Shown here: in pieces, positions 16,557 through 24,600 of the stretch
How positions within the stretch are numbered: position 1 is the stretch's first letter
How the letters are laid out: each line of letters starts with the position of its first letter
Assembly (NCBI GenBank): GCA_017540265.1
Contig: JAFYBJ010000009.1
Location: forward strand, 1-64,000
Direction: 5' to 3'
Source of the DNA: Lachnospiraceae bacterium
GTDB taxonomy: Bacteria; Bacillota; Clostridia; Lachnospirales; Lachnospiraceae
Length of the DNA: 64,000 bases
Notes under the pieces: model-generated
The model's database searches: none
Told to the model about the DNA's origin: nothing
What the model saw: the letters and a program-made list of their open reading frames with translations, nothing else
Position numbers and translations under genes: made by a program

Positions 16557-18521
16557 GTGATCGGTATGCCGGAAGATTACCTCTTTGACGAGGTAAGGTG
16601 CGGATATTATATACCCGCTATGATGAAAAAAGCCTGGGCCTGTTCACTAAAGGTGTTAAGTGAAGTAGACCGGATATGTAAAAAATACGGGATCAGATAT
16701 TTCGCAGACTGGGGAACGGTTCTGGGTGCGGTTCGTCATGCCGGTTTTATACCCTGGGATGATGATCTGGATATATCGATGTTCAGAAAAGACTATCGCA
16801 GATTCTGTGAAGTTGCGGCTTTAGAACTCCCGAGGGGATATATCGTAGAGAATATCCATACGAATCCGGATTACGATCTTTTTCTTGCCAGAGTAACATC
16901 ATCTGCAGGAATCAGTTTTGATGAGGGATTTCTTGAGGAAAATCATGGTTTCCCGTATCGTACGGGCCTGGATATATTCGTGATGGATCATGTTGAGGCG
17001 GATGAAGAAAAAAGAAAAGCCTTATCCGAAAAATGCATCAGACTCATAGCCTGCGGCGACAGGCTTTATCAGAGCATTGATCTTAAAAGAAAAAACGGGA
17101 AGGATGGAGAAAGGATAATTCCCGAATCTCACGATCTTAATGTGATAAGGGAAGCGGAGAAGCTTGGGGACTTTAAGATGGATATATCCACGCCGTTAAG
17201 ACAGCAGATATATATCAGGGTGGAAGAATTTTTTGCATCGGTTGATGAAGATACTACTGATCTTGTGGCTCAGATGTTTCCGTGGGGATTAAAGGAAGAA
17301 AGACTGCAGGAAAAGAAGTATTATGAGGATCTGGTGAGGCTTCCTTTTGAATATACGGAAATCCCGGTACCTGCAGCTTATGATCATATGCTTAAGACCA
17401 GATACGGTGATTTTATGAAATATAACCGTAACTACGGTGCACATGATTATCCTTTTTATGAAGCGCAGAAAAAGCTTTTTGAGGAAAAAACAGGAGTAAA
17501 AGTACCGGAATTCTTTGACCCCCTCATGGAATTTGATGAGAGCATGCTTATTGAAAGAAAGAAGGAGCTTAAAAGAAACGGGGAGAGGCTTGTTGTATTC
17601 ATACCATACAGGGATAAATACTGGGATGCTCTAAAACCTTATTATGAAAAATGTATATCCGAGCCGGGAACAGTGGCTGTTGTTATCCCAGTTCCTGTTT
17701 ATCTTAAGGGAACGGGATATGAGATAAAAAAAGAATATTATGAGCTGGATGGTTTTCCTGAGGATCTGGAACTCTATGACTATACACAGATCGATCTTAA
17801 AGAGCTGCATCCGGATGTTATATATATACAGGATCCGTATGATGCTTTTCATGCTTCAGCCACGATACATCCGGATTATTATGCGGGAGAGCTGAAGGAG
17901 TGCACGGACAGGCTGATATATGTGCCATATTTTGATATAAAGGATTTCCCCCGGGCCCTGTCTTCAAATGAGTTTTTCTGCATGAGGCATTATTGTAATG
18001 TACCGGGGGTCGTATATGCGGATGAGATAATCCTTCCGACGGAAGACTTAAAAAACAGGTATATTGAAAAGCTTTCCGAGTTTTCCGGAGGAAGACATAT
18101 GCCCTGTATGGACAGCCTGAGGGTAGAACAGCGTCCGAAAGTGATGACAGAAGGGAAAGACGTGAAAAAGAAACTTCTCTTCGTAAATACGATCAGTTCA
18201 TTATATGAACACAGATCTGAATTTATCAGAAAACTAAAGGATGTTCTGGGCATCTTCTACGATAACAGGGAAAAAATAGAGCTTATATGGTCTCCGCAGC
18301 AATTATTGGATGAGTGTCCCGTATGGCTTGATGAAGAAATATGGGATGAATACATCAAACTGGTCTCTGATTATAAAGATGCCGGCTGGGGAAAGTATGT
18401 GAAAGAAAGTGAACTTACTGCTGTAATGGGTGATGTAGATGCGTATTACGGGGATCCGGGGGCGTTTGCTCTTGAGTGTTCCGAAAGAGGCAGGCCGGTC
18501 ATGATAATGAATGTCTTTTAA
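16557..18521 (+). CDS. LicD-type phosphotransferase fused to an uncharacterised C-terminal domain
   Basis: The N-terminal ~300 residues are LicD-like: VDRICKKYGIRYFADWGTVL then GAVRHAGFIPWDDDLDISMF, with the nucleotidyltransferase-type DDD motif at about residues 69-71, and further down VPAAYDHMLKTRYGDFM. LicD enzymes transfer phosphorylcholine or related phospho-groups to surface glycans. Residues about 330-654 form a second domain beginning ERLVVFIPYRDKYWDALKPY. It is reminiscent of CDP-glycerol glycerophosphotransferase-type folds, but I cannot assign it firmly. The GTG start has AAAGGAG 7 nt upstream. It lies between the late flagellar operon and the flagellin genes, so modification of the filament is plausible. 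Confidence 0.75.
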   Translation: MIGMPEDYLFDEVRCGYYIPAMMKKAWACSLKVLSEVDRICKKYGIRYFADWGTVLGAVRHAGFIPWDDDLDISMFRKDYRRFCEVAALELPRGYIVENIHTNPDYDLFLARVTSSAGISFDEGFLEENHGFPYRTGLDIFVMDHVEADEEKRKALSEKCIRLIACGDRLYQSIDLKRKNGKDGERIIPESHDLNVIREAEKLGDFKMDISTPLRQQIYIRVEEFFASVDEDTTDLVAQMFPWGLKEERLQEKKYYEDLVRLPFEYTEIPVPAAYDHMLKTRYGDFMKYNRNYGAHDYPFYEAQKKLFEEKTGVKVPEFFDPLMEFDESMLIERKKELKRNGERLVVFIPYRDKYWDALKPYYEKCISEPGTVAVVIPVPVYLKGTGYEIKKEYYELDGFPEDLELYDYTQIDLKELHPDVIYIQDPYDAFHASATIHPDYYAGELKECTDRLIYVPYFDIKDFPRALSSNEFFCMRHYCNVPGVVYADEIILPTEDLKNRYIEKLSEFSGGRHMPCMDSLRVEQRPKVMTEGKDVKKKLLFVNTISSLYEHRSEFIRKLKDVLGIFYDNREKIELIWSPQQLLDECPVWLDEEIWDEYIKLVSDYKDAGWGKYVKESELTAVMGDVDAYYGDPGAFALECSERGRPVMIMNVF

Positions 18522-18640
18522 AAAAACTTACAAAAAAGACTTGCTAAAGCGTTTTAAATTTGGTAATATTTATTCAGTAGTCGAAATGGCAGCTTGAAAA
18601 AATAATAAATATTTTTTCAAAAATTTATCCATCAGGGTAT

Positions 18641-18667
18641 TAAGTATCGGGAGTTTTCTTCCGATAT
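18641..18667 (+). promoter_or_regulatory. Sigma-28 promoter of flagellin gene 1
   Basis: TAAG (18641-18644), 15-nt spacer, TCCGATAT (18660-18667). Predicted start about 18674, giving an 80-nt leader. The 120 nt before it are A/T-rich and hold no gene. Confidence 0.75.
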
Positions 18668-18708
18668 ATTTAATACAAGGGGCCGCAAGGCTCCGGCAAC
18701 CAATAAGC

Positions 18709-18745
18709 GCGGCAAGGACGCCGCAAACAACCTATTTCAAGGAGG
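18709..18745 (+). promoter_or_regulatory. Candidate CsrA-binding leader of flagellin gene 1
   Basis: A GCGGC/GCCGC hairpin (18709-18713 with 18720-18724) exposes AAGGAC in a 6-nt loop, with GGA at 18716-18718. A second GGA lies in the Shine-Dalgarno CAAGGAGG (18738-18745). A loop GGA paired with one over the ribosome site is the known CsrA arrangement of the Bacillus hag leader. A further 6-bp stem with a GCAA loop lies at 18679-18694. Confidence 0.55.
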
Positions 18746-18753
18746 AAAAAGTT

Positions 18754-19572
18754 ATGGTAGTACAGCACAATCTCACAGCAATGAACAGCAACAGAATGTT
18801 AGGTCTCACGACTGCCACTCAGGCTAAGTCAACCGAGAAGCTTTCTTCCGGTTACAGAGTGAACCGTGCAGCTGATGATGCAGCAGGTCTTGCTATAAGC
18901 GAGAAGATGCGCCGTCAGGTAAAGGGCTTAACACAGGCAAGCAGGAATGCACAGGATGGTATATCTGCAGTGCAGACCGCTGAAGGTGCTCTTGGTGAAG
19001 TTCACGACATGCTGCAGAGAATGAACACCCTCGCAGTTCAGGCATCAAACGATACTATGACAACCGCAGATCGTGGTTACCTCGATCAGGAAGTTAAGGC
19101 GCTGATCTCTGAAATCGATCGTGTTGCATCCACTACAACATTCAATGAGCAGAACCTTCTTGACGGATCATTCTCCGGAAAGAACCTTCAGGTAGGTGCA
19201 GAGTCAGGTCAGTACATAGGTATATCTATTACTGCTATGAGCTCGAGTGGTCTCAACGTAAGCGCTACTACAGTTAGTGGTGGTACCAATGTAAACGCTG
19301 AAGCTGCAATCTCCCAGATTAAGTCCGCACTTGCAAAGGTTTCCAGCCAGAGAGCTGACCTCGGTGCTGTTCAGAACAGACTTGAGCACACAATCAAGAA
19401 CCTTGACAATGTCGTTGAGAATACGACAGCAGCTGAGAGCCAGATCAGAGATACTGATATGGCAACAGAGATGGTTGCATTCTCGAATGCGAACATCCTG
19501 GCTCAGGCAGGTACTTCAATGCTTGCTCAGGCAAATCAGTCAAACCAGAGCGTTCTTTCGATCCTCGGTTAA
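18754..19572 (+). CDS. fliC: Flagellin 1
   Basis: Filament subunit of 272 residues. The N-terminal D0/D1 region reads [20 protein letters not shown], then [20 protein letters not shown] and [13 protein letters not shown], with the conserved [12 protein letters not shown] segment. The C-terminal region has [20 protein letters not shown], then [20 protein letters not shown] and [16 protein letters not shown]. The central variable part is very short (about residues 150-190), so it lacks outer D2/D3 domains. CAAGGAGGAAAAA precedes ATG. It has its own sigma-28 promoter, structured leader and terminator. Confidence 0.97.
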   Translation: MVVQHNLTAMNSNRMLGLTTATQAKSTEKLSSGYRVNRAADDAAGLAISEKMRRQVKGLTQASRNAQDGISAVQTAEGALGEVHDMLQRMNTLAVQASNDTMTTADRGYLDQEVKALISEIDRVASTTTFNEQNLLDGSFSGKNLQVGAESGQYIGISITAMSSSGLNVSATTVSGGTNVNAEAAISQIKSALAKVSSQRADLGAVQNRLEHTIKNLDNVVENTTAAESQIRDTDMATEMVAFSNANILAQAGTSMLAQANQSNQSVLSILG

Positions 19573-19591
19573 TAAGACTACCAACAGAAAG

Positions 19592-19618
19592 GACCGTCCC
19601 GAAAGGGGCGGTCTTTTT
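19592..19618 (+). terminator. Terminator of flagellin gene 1
   Basis: A 9-bp stem with one G-T pair (19592-19600 with 19605-19613), a GAAA tetraloop and five T residues. Confidence 0.9.
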
Positions 19619-19658
19619 ACGTTTCACCCGGGATAGAAAAATTTTTTTATGAAAGTAC

Positions 19659-19685
19659 TAAAGTATTTGACTCTCTCTCCGATAT
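19659..19685 (+). promoter_or_regulatory. Sigma-28 promoter of flagellin gene 2
   Basis: TAAA (19659-19662, within TAAAGTAT), 15-nt spacer, TCCGATAT (19678-19685). Same spacing as flagellin gene 1. Leader about 102 nt. Confidence 0.8.
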
Positions 19686-19749
19686 ATAAAGTGTAAGCGG
19701 GAAGGACCCCGGAAAAAAACAGGACGGATCCTGAAGGATCGATAAAGAA

Positions 19750-19783
19750 GGCTGATATGGACAGCCATACATAAAGAAAAGGA
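19750..19783 (+). promoter_or_regulatory. Candidate CsrA-binding leader of flagellin gene 2
   Basis: GGCTG (19750-19754) pairs with CAGCC (19762-19766) around the loop ATATGGA, with GGA at 19759-19761. A second GGA lies in the Shine-Dalgarno (19780-19782). Another small hairpin, GATCC-TGAA-GGATC, lies at 19727-19740. The primary sequence differs from the gene 1 leader but the layout is the same. Confidence 0.5.
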
Positions 19784-19793
19784 GAGAAAGAAT

Positions 19794-20612
19794 ATGGTAG
19801 TACAGCACAATCTTACAGCAATGAACAGCAACAGGATGCTTGGTCTTACAACAAGCGCACAGGCAAAGTCCACTGAGAAATTATCCTCAGGTTACAGAGT
19901 AAACCGCGCAGCAGATGATGCGGCAGGTCTCGCGATCAGTGAGAAGATGCGCAGACAGATGAAGGGACTTACCCAGGCAAGCCGTAATGCACAGGATGGT
20001 ATATCCTGCGTACAGACAGCAGAAGGTGCTCTTGGTGAAGTTCATGATATGCTGCAGAGAATGAATACACTTGCGGTTCAGGCATCCAATGATACGATGA
20101 CTACGGCAGACCGCGGATATATAGATCAGGAAGTACAGGCTCTGGTATCGGAGATAGACCGCGTTGCTTCTACTACAACATTTAATGAACAGAATCTTCT
20201 TAACGGATCTTTCACCGGAAAGAATCTTCAGGTAGGTGCTGAATCCGGACAGTATATATCAATATCTATTACTGCAATGAATTCAGAGGGGCTTGGAATA
20301 GATGCAACTTCAGTAAGCGGATCGGATAATGCAAAGGCTGAAGAGGCAATATCCACCATCAAACTTGCACTTGCAAAGGTTTCCAGCCAGAGAGCCGATC
20401 TCGGTGCTGTACAGAACAGGATCGAGCATACAATAAAGAACCTTGATAATGTTGTTGAAAATACAACAGCAGCTGAGAGCCAGATCAGAGATACGGATAT
20501 GGCAACAGAGATGGTTGCATTCTCGAATGCGAACATCCTGGCTCAGGCAGGCACATCGATGCTTTCACAGGCAAATCAGTCAAACCAGAATGTGCTTTCT
20601 CTCCTCGGCTGA
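19794..20612 (+). CDS. fliC: Flagellin 2
   Basis: A second 272-residue flagellin, nearly identical to flagellin 1 at both ends and of the same length. Differences cluster at about residues 150-195 (ITAMNSEGLGIDATSVSGSD versus the Ser/Thr/Asn-rich stretch of copy 1) and in scattered conservative changes. One notable change is ISCVQTAEG in place of ISAVQTAEG, adding a cysteine in conserved D1. AAAGGAGAGAAAG precedes ATG. It has an independent promoter and terminator, so the two filament proteins can be expressed separately. Confidence 0.97.
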   Translation: MVVQHNLTAMNSNRMLGLTTSAQAKSTEKLSSGYRVNRAADDAAGLAISEKMRRQMKGLTQASRNAQDGISCVQTAEGALGEVHDMLQRMNTLAVQASNDTMTTADRGYIDQEVQALVSEIDRVASTTTFNEQNLLNGSFTGKNLQVGAESGQYISISITAMNSEGLGIDATSVSGSDNAKAEEAISTIKLALAKVSSQRADLGAVQNRIEHTIKNLDNVVENTTAAESQIRDTDMATEMVAFSNANILAQAGTSMLSQANQSNQNVLSLLG

Positions 20613-20633
20613 TCCATACAGCCGTTATAACAG

Positions 20634-20661
20634 GGCGATCTCGAAAGGGGTCGCCTTTTTT
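20634..20661 (+). terminator. Terminator of flagellin gene 2
   Basis: A 9-bp stem with G-T pairs (20634-20642 with 20647-20655), GAAA tetraloop, then six T residues. Same design as for flagellin gene 1. Confidence 0.9.
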
Positions 20662-20687
20662 ATGTGTGATCCTGACAGTTAATCTTT

Positions 20688-20717
20688 TTGTACCTTTTTA
20701 CTCTGATAATATATAAT
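20688..20717 (+). promoter_or_regulatory. Sigma-A-type promoter of the first CgeB-like gene
   Basis: TTGTAC (20688-20693), 18-nt spacer, TATAAT (20712-20717). The standard start position, 7 nt after the -10, is 20724, the A of the likely initiation codon. A leaderless transcript is therefore possible. Confidence 0.5.
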
Positions 20718-20723
20718 GAGACC

Positions 20724-21959
20724 ATGAATAATATAAAGATAATTTTTTTCCAGCAAAAGGAAACCATTACCTCATTATGCGGAATGCTCTGGGGGGTGCT
20801 TGAACTTGGAGCGGATCTGTATCAGGCTAAGACTCTGGTGAAAGACAGAGATCATACGGAAGAAGAGCTTGAGTCTGTGCTTTCGGATGTGGATACAGCT
20901 CTGTCGGAGGAGCTTAAAGCGGGGCAGATGCCTGTGCTCATGACACAGGATTTCTGTACCCCTGTTGCCGAGGCTGCACATCTGCGGGATATTCCCTATA
21001 TATGCTGGCCCTATGATTCTCCGCAGGAAGCCCTGTATCGCACAGAAGCCCTGTATGATACAAATATGATATTCTGCTTTGACAGGAAGATGTCAGAGAG
21101 GTTAAAAAAAAGAGGTATTAAGCATCTTTGCTATGAACCCCTGGCGGCAAATATGCATACTGCGGAGTTTCTGGATCTTTCAAAGGAAAGCCTTGCGGCA
21201 TATATATCCGATATCTCATTTGTGGGCAATTTCTATTCGGATAAAAAAAGAGCCGCTGCCCTTGAAAAATTAAGAATGCAGGTTCCGCAGGTATATGATG
21301 CTATAGAGAGCGTGTTAAACGGAGCAGAGGGGTGTTTTGAAAAAGAAGACAGGTTTTTCGGAAGGCTCCCGGAAGCCGTGGTGAAGTGGCTTGTGGAAAA
21401 CAGCGTGGATGTGAAAAATGTAAAGGATCCGGAAGCCGCCGGCTTTTTTGTTGAATGTTATATCGGGATGAGGGAGCTTGCAAACAGGGAAAGGACCGGT
21501 GCTTTAAGGGCCTTATCGGAGTTATCACATATAAAGGTATATACGTCAGAGCAGGATAAAGATTATTTAGCATCCGTCACCGGGGCGGAGATCCTAAATG
21601 CGGTATCCTATGACCGGGAGATGCCCCTTGTTTTTGCGGCATCAAAGATCAATCTGAATATCACGATGCCGGGCATAGAGAGCGGCGTTCCCCAAAGGGT
21701 TTTCGACATCATGAGTATGGGGGGATTATGCCTTACAAACTGGCAGCCGGAGGCAGAGGAACTCTTTGATACAAAGAAAGAACTGGCTGTGGCAAAGGAT
21801 TACGGGGAACTTAAAGAAAAAGCGGAATTCTATTTAAAAAATGAAAAAGCAAGACTTGAGATGTCCCTTGCGGGGTATCTGAAAGTAAAAGAATGCTATA
21901 CATATCCGAAGGCGATGAAGCGCATACTGGAAAAGAGCTGTGAGGTTTTTATGCTATGA
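20724..21959 (+). CDS. CgeB-like glycosyltransferase 1 (DUF3880 + GT group 1)
   Basis: About 411 residues. The N-terminal half is DUF3880-like with the motif IPYICWPYDSPQEALYR; the C-terminal half has INLNITMPGIESGVPQRVFD followed by IMSMGGLCLTNWQPEAEELF, the donor-site region of CgeB-type GT-B transferases. Three further genes of this family are in the window (21956, 27603, 45102). ATG 20724 is chosen because the longer frame starting at TTG 20688 would overlap the promoter. No good Shine-Dalgarno precedes it. It directly follows the flagellin genes, so flagellin glycosylation is a reasonable guess; acceptor and donor are unknown. Confidence 0.82.
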   Translation: MNNIKIIFFQQKETITSLCGMLWGVLELGADLYQAKTLVKDRDHTEEELESVLSDVDTALSEELKAGQMPVLMTQDFCTPVAEAAHLRDIPYICWPYDSPQEALYRTEALYDTNMIFCFDRKMSERLKKRGIKHLCYEPLAANMHTAEFLDLSKESLAAYISDISFVGNFYSDKKRAAALEKLRMQVPQVYDAIESVLNGAEGCFEKEDRFFGRLPEAVVKWLVENSVDVKNVKDPEAAGFFVECYIGMRELANRERTGALRALSELSHIKVYTSEQDKDYLASVTGAEILNAVSYDREMPLVFAASKINLNITMPGIESGVPQRVFDIMSMGGLCLTNWQPEAEELFDTKKELAVAKDYGELKEKAEFYLKNEKARLEMSLAGYLKVKECYTYPKAMKRILEKSCEVFML

Positions 21960-23119
21960 AGATACTGTACATGGAGTGGCCGGCTTACGGAAGTGAATAT
22001 ATACGGAAAGAGTTAAAGGCCATGGGCCATGAGCTTGTCATATATGAGTTTCCTCATCGTGATGAAGGCTTAAGATACGGTGAGGGGATAGCGGAAAGTA
22101 TCGTAAAGGAAGCGGTAAAGAACGGATCGGAGCTTATCTTTTCCCTTAATTTCTTTCCGGTCATAGCCGTGGCGGCTCATGCCCTTCGCATAAGATATAT
22201 CTCATGGGTTTATGACAGTCCGGCAGTGCTTACCTATGCAATGCCGGTTTTTCTGCCCGAGGTATATCTTTTTCATTTTGACAGCTCGGAAGTATTAAAA
22301 TTAAGAGCGGCAGGCGTTCAGAATGTTTTTTATCTGAGCCTTGGAGCAGATACGGATCATTATGATGAAGTGGGCATAAGCCCGGAAGATGAGAAAAAAT
22401 ATGCTGCGGATATAGCCATGACGGGCTCGATGTACAGCGAGGATAAGTTTGCCATATTTAAAAAGTATGAGAATTTTGACGATCATACAAAGGGCTATCT
22501 TGAAGCTTTGATATGTGCTCAGGAAAAGATATACGGAGCGGATATAATGGAGCCCGCCCTTACTCCGGACATAATGGAAAAGATACTAAAGAGTGTTCCT
22601 CTGATGGCTCATGAAGACAGCTTTGATACCGTTGAATGGGTATTTGCAAATTATTACATGGCAAAGAAGGTGACATCGGCTGAGAGGGAACATGTTCTGA
22701 AAGCTCTTTCCGAAAAATATGAAACAGCTCTTTATACAAGAGAGGAGACCCCTTCACTTCCCAGGGTGATAAACAGGGGATGGGTGGATTATTATACGGA
22801 ATTTCCAAAGACCGTAAAGTGTGCAAAGATAAATCTTAATATAAGTTTAAAGAGCATACATTCGGGGATTCCTTTAAGAGTCATAGATCTTATGGCCTGC
22901 GGAGGGTTTGTTCTCAGTAATTATCAGGAGGATCTGTGCAGGGATTTCATTCCCGGGGAGGATTTTGTATATTACGAGAGTAAGGAAGATGCTGTGGAAA
23001 AAGCGGGATATTATCTTGAACATGAGGATGAAAGGATAAGGATCGCCCGTAACGGATATGAAAAGGTAAAGAGGCAGAATAATTTCAGAAAAAAAATAAG
23101 TGAGATGCTTGAAGTATAG
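21956..23119 (+). CDS. CgeB-like glycosyltransferase 2
   Basis: A 387-residue paralogue overlapping the preceding gene by 4 nt (ATGA). The start MKILYMEWPAYGSEYIRKEL, the shared IRYISWVYDSPAVLTYAM motif and the C-terminal INLNISLKSIHSGIPLRVID then LMACGGFVLSNYQEDLCRDF place it in the CgeB-like family (DUF3880 plus glycosyl transferase group 1). It is probably translated together with copy 1. The 3' end lies 2 nt from the convergent GT2-TPR gene. Substrate unknown. Confidence 0.82.
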   Translation: MKILYMEWPAYGSEYIRKELKAMGHELVIYEFPHRDEGLRYGEGIAESIVKEAVKNGSELIFSLNFFPVIAVAAHALRIRYISWVYDSPAVLTYAMPVFLPEVYLFHFDSSEVLKLRAAGVQNVFYLSLGADTDHYDEVGISPEDEKKYAADIAMTGSMYSEDKFAIFKKYENFDDHTKGYLEALICAQEKIYGADIMEPALTPDIMEKILKSVPLMAHEDSFDTVEWVFANYYMAKKVTSAEREHVLKALSEKYETALYTREETPSLPRVINRGWVDYYTEFPKTVKCAKINLNISLKSIHSGIPLRVIDLMACGGFVLSNYQEDLCRDFIPGEDFVYYESKEDAVEKAGYYLEHEDERIRIARNGYEKVKRQNNFRKKISEMLEV

Positions 23120-23121
23120 AA

Positions 23122-24600
23122 TCAGGGATGAAGCAGTTCAGGCGGCAGGATCATACCGGAATGAATGACTGTATGAGGCGTTTCAAAATAAGGAGAGAGG
23201 GATGAAACGGCTTCGTTCTCCAAAACAGCATCGTTTAAGTCTGACATACCGCTTTCCATAAGTATCACGCTGTCAGGGTATTTTTTTTCGAAGTCGTGAA
23301 GCAGGGCGGTATCAGATCCCGCGTTAAATATTCCGAGACATATATGATCCATGCCGCAGAGTGATCTTTCAAAGCTTTTAAGTGTGGCGTTCAAGGCTTT
23401 TTCGTTGTCTGAATGGGAACAGATAAGTAAAAAAGAATGATATATGCGCTTATCTTCATTTTCTTTAACCGAAGCTGTCTCCGAGGCATTTATCCGGATG
23501 ATCGAATTTTCATATCCTGCTTCGGCGGCTTTTTTAAAATAGAATAGAGCTTCTTTTTTATTACCGTATGCTTCATATATACATCCGAGATTGTGGGCGG
23601 GAAGTGTAAGAGAAGCTGCTTCAAGCTTGCATTCGGGTGCTGCAAGAGCCTTCTTATAAAGCGAAACGGACAGAGCATGCTTACCGCACTTAAGGGCGGC
23701 ATAGCCAAGAGCGGTACAGTAATCCGCGTAGCCGTCCATGGATGATTCATATTCAAGAAGGGCGAGGGCGTCTCCAGCGCGTCCTGAATCAGAAAGGCGG
23801 TTTGCCGTTGCTGCAGCCATATCCTTTACATATTCAAGAGTGGGATCGGGCTTAAGCGCAAGTCCCTTTTCTAAATACACAAGGCTGGTTTTCTTATCAC
23901 CAAGGAGTCCGTATGCCTGACCGAGCTGGAAACAGATATAGGGATCACAGGGGTTTTTATCAAGTTCCTTTAAGAGCAGTCTGATATCCCGCATTGCCTT
24001 GTTTTTTCTTTCTTCCCTGCTTCCCAAATATCCGTCATGTAGAAATATCATGGGGATCTCATATCCTGTGAGAGTGTCTTTGTCACGCCTGCATACCTGT
24101 TCGTGTATGCTGCCTTCATAGTGATAGAGCCTTCTGTCAAAAAGTCTCTCCACCCTGTCGTCTAAAAGCATCAGCTTATCATCAGAGCCAAAGCAGATAT
24201 TGATCCTAAGCATTCGTCCTATGGCATCGGGATATGTTTTAAGAAGTGAGAGACATGTATCGGTATTGCTTGTGCGTGTGATAGCTGCATTCTCCGGAAG
24301 GGATATGCCGTTAAGAGTTTCCTTAAGGGAAGAGGGCAGAAGAAGGTATTCATCACTGTCAACAAAAAAGATCATATCATTGCTGCAGTTTTCCATTGCA
24401 AAATTTCTTGCAGCGGAAAAATCATCACACCATTTAAAATGAAAGATACGATCGGTATATTTTTCTGCAATTGCAACACTCTCATCATCGGAACCTGTAT
24501 CTGTATAGACTATCTCCATTCCTGTTTCTTTAAGGGGTTTTAGACAGCGGTCAAGAGTTGATGCACAGTTTTTTCCGATTATGCAGAAGGAATAATTCAA
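23122..24600 (-). CDS. Family 2 glycosyltransferase with TPR repeats (SunS-like), 1
   Basis: The N-terminal ~230 residues are a GT2 domain: SFCIIGKNCASTLDRCLKPL, then YTDTGSDDESVAIA, ARNFAMENCSNDMIFFVDSD and a DxDE motif at the metal site. TPR-like helical pairs follow (DPYICFQLGQAYGLLGDKKT; ALFYFKKAAEAGYENSII), then a C-terminal ~100-residue part that again has strand/helix alternation. TPR-bearing GT2 enzymes often glycosylate proteins. The start is TTG with GAGGAGG about 8 nt upstream, overlapping the stop of the upstream gene (TTGA). This pair runs opposite to its surroundings. Confidence 0.83.
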   Translation of the reverse strand: MNYSFCIIGKNCASTLDRCLKPLKETGMEIVYTDTGSDDESVAIAEKYTDRIFHFKWCDDFSAARNFAMENCSNDMIFFVDSDEYLLLPSSLKETLNGISLPENAAITRTSNTDTCLSLLKTYPDAIGRMLRINICFGSDDKLMLLDDRVERLFDRRLYHYEGSIHEQVCRRDKDTLTGYEIPMIFLHDGYLGSREERKNKAMRDIRLLLKELDKNPCDPYICFQLGQAYGLLGDKKTSLVYLEKGLALKPDPTLEYVKDMAAATANRLSDSGRAGDALALLEYESSMDGYADYCTALGYAALKCGKHALSVSLYKKALAAPECKLEAASLTLPAHNLGCIYEAYGNKKEALFYFKKAAEAGYENSIIRINASETASVKENEDKRIYHSFLLICSHSDNEKALNATLKSFERSLCGMDHICLGIFNAGSDTALLHDFEKKYPDSVILMESGMSDLNDAVLENEAVSSLSPYFETPHTVIHSGMILPPELLHP

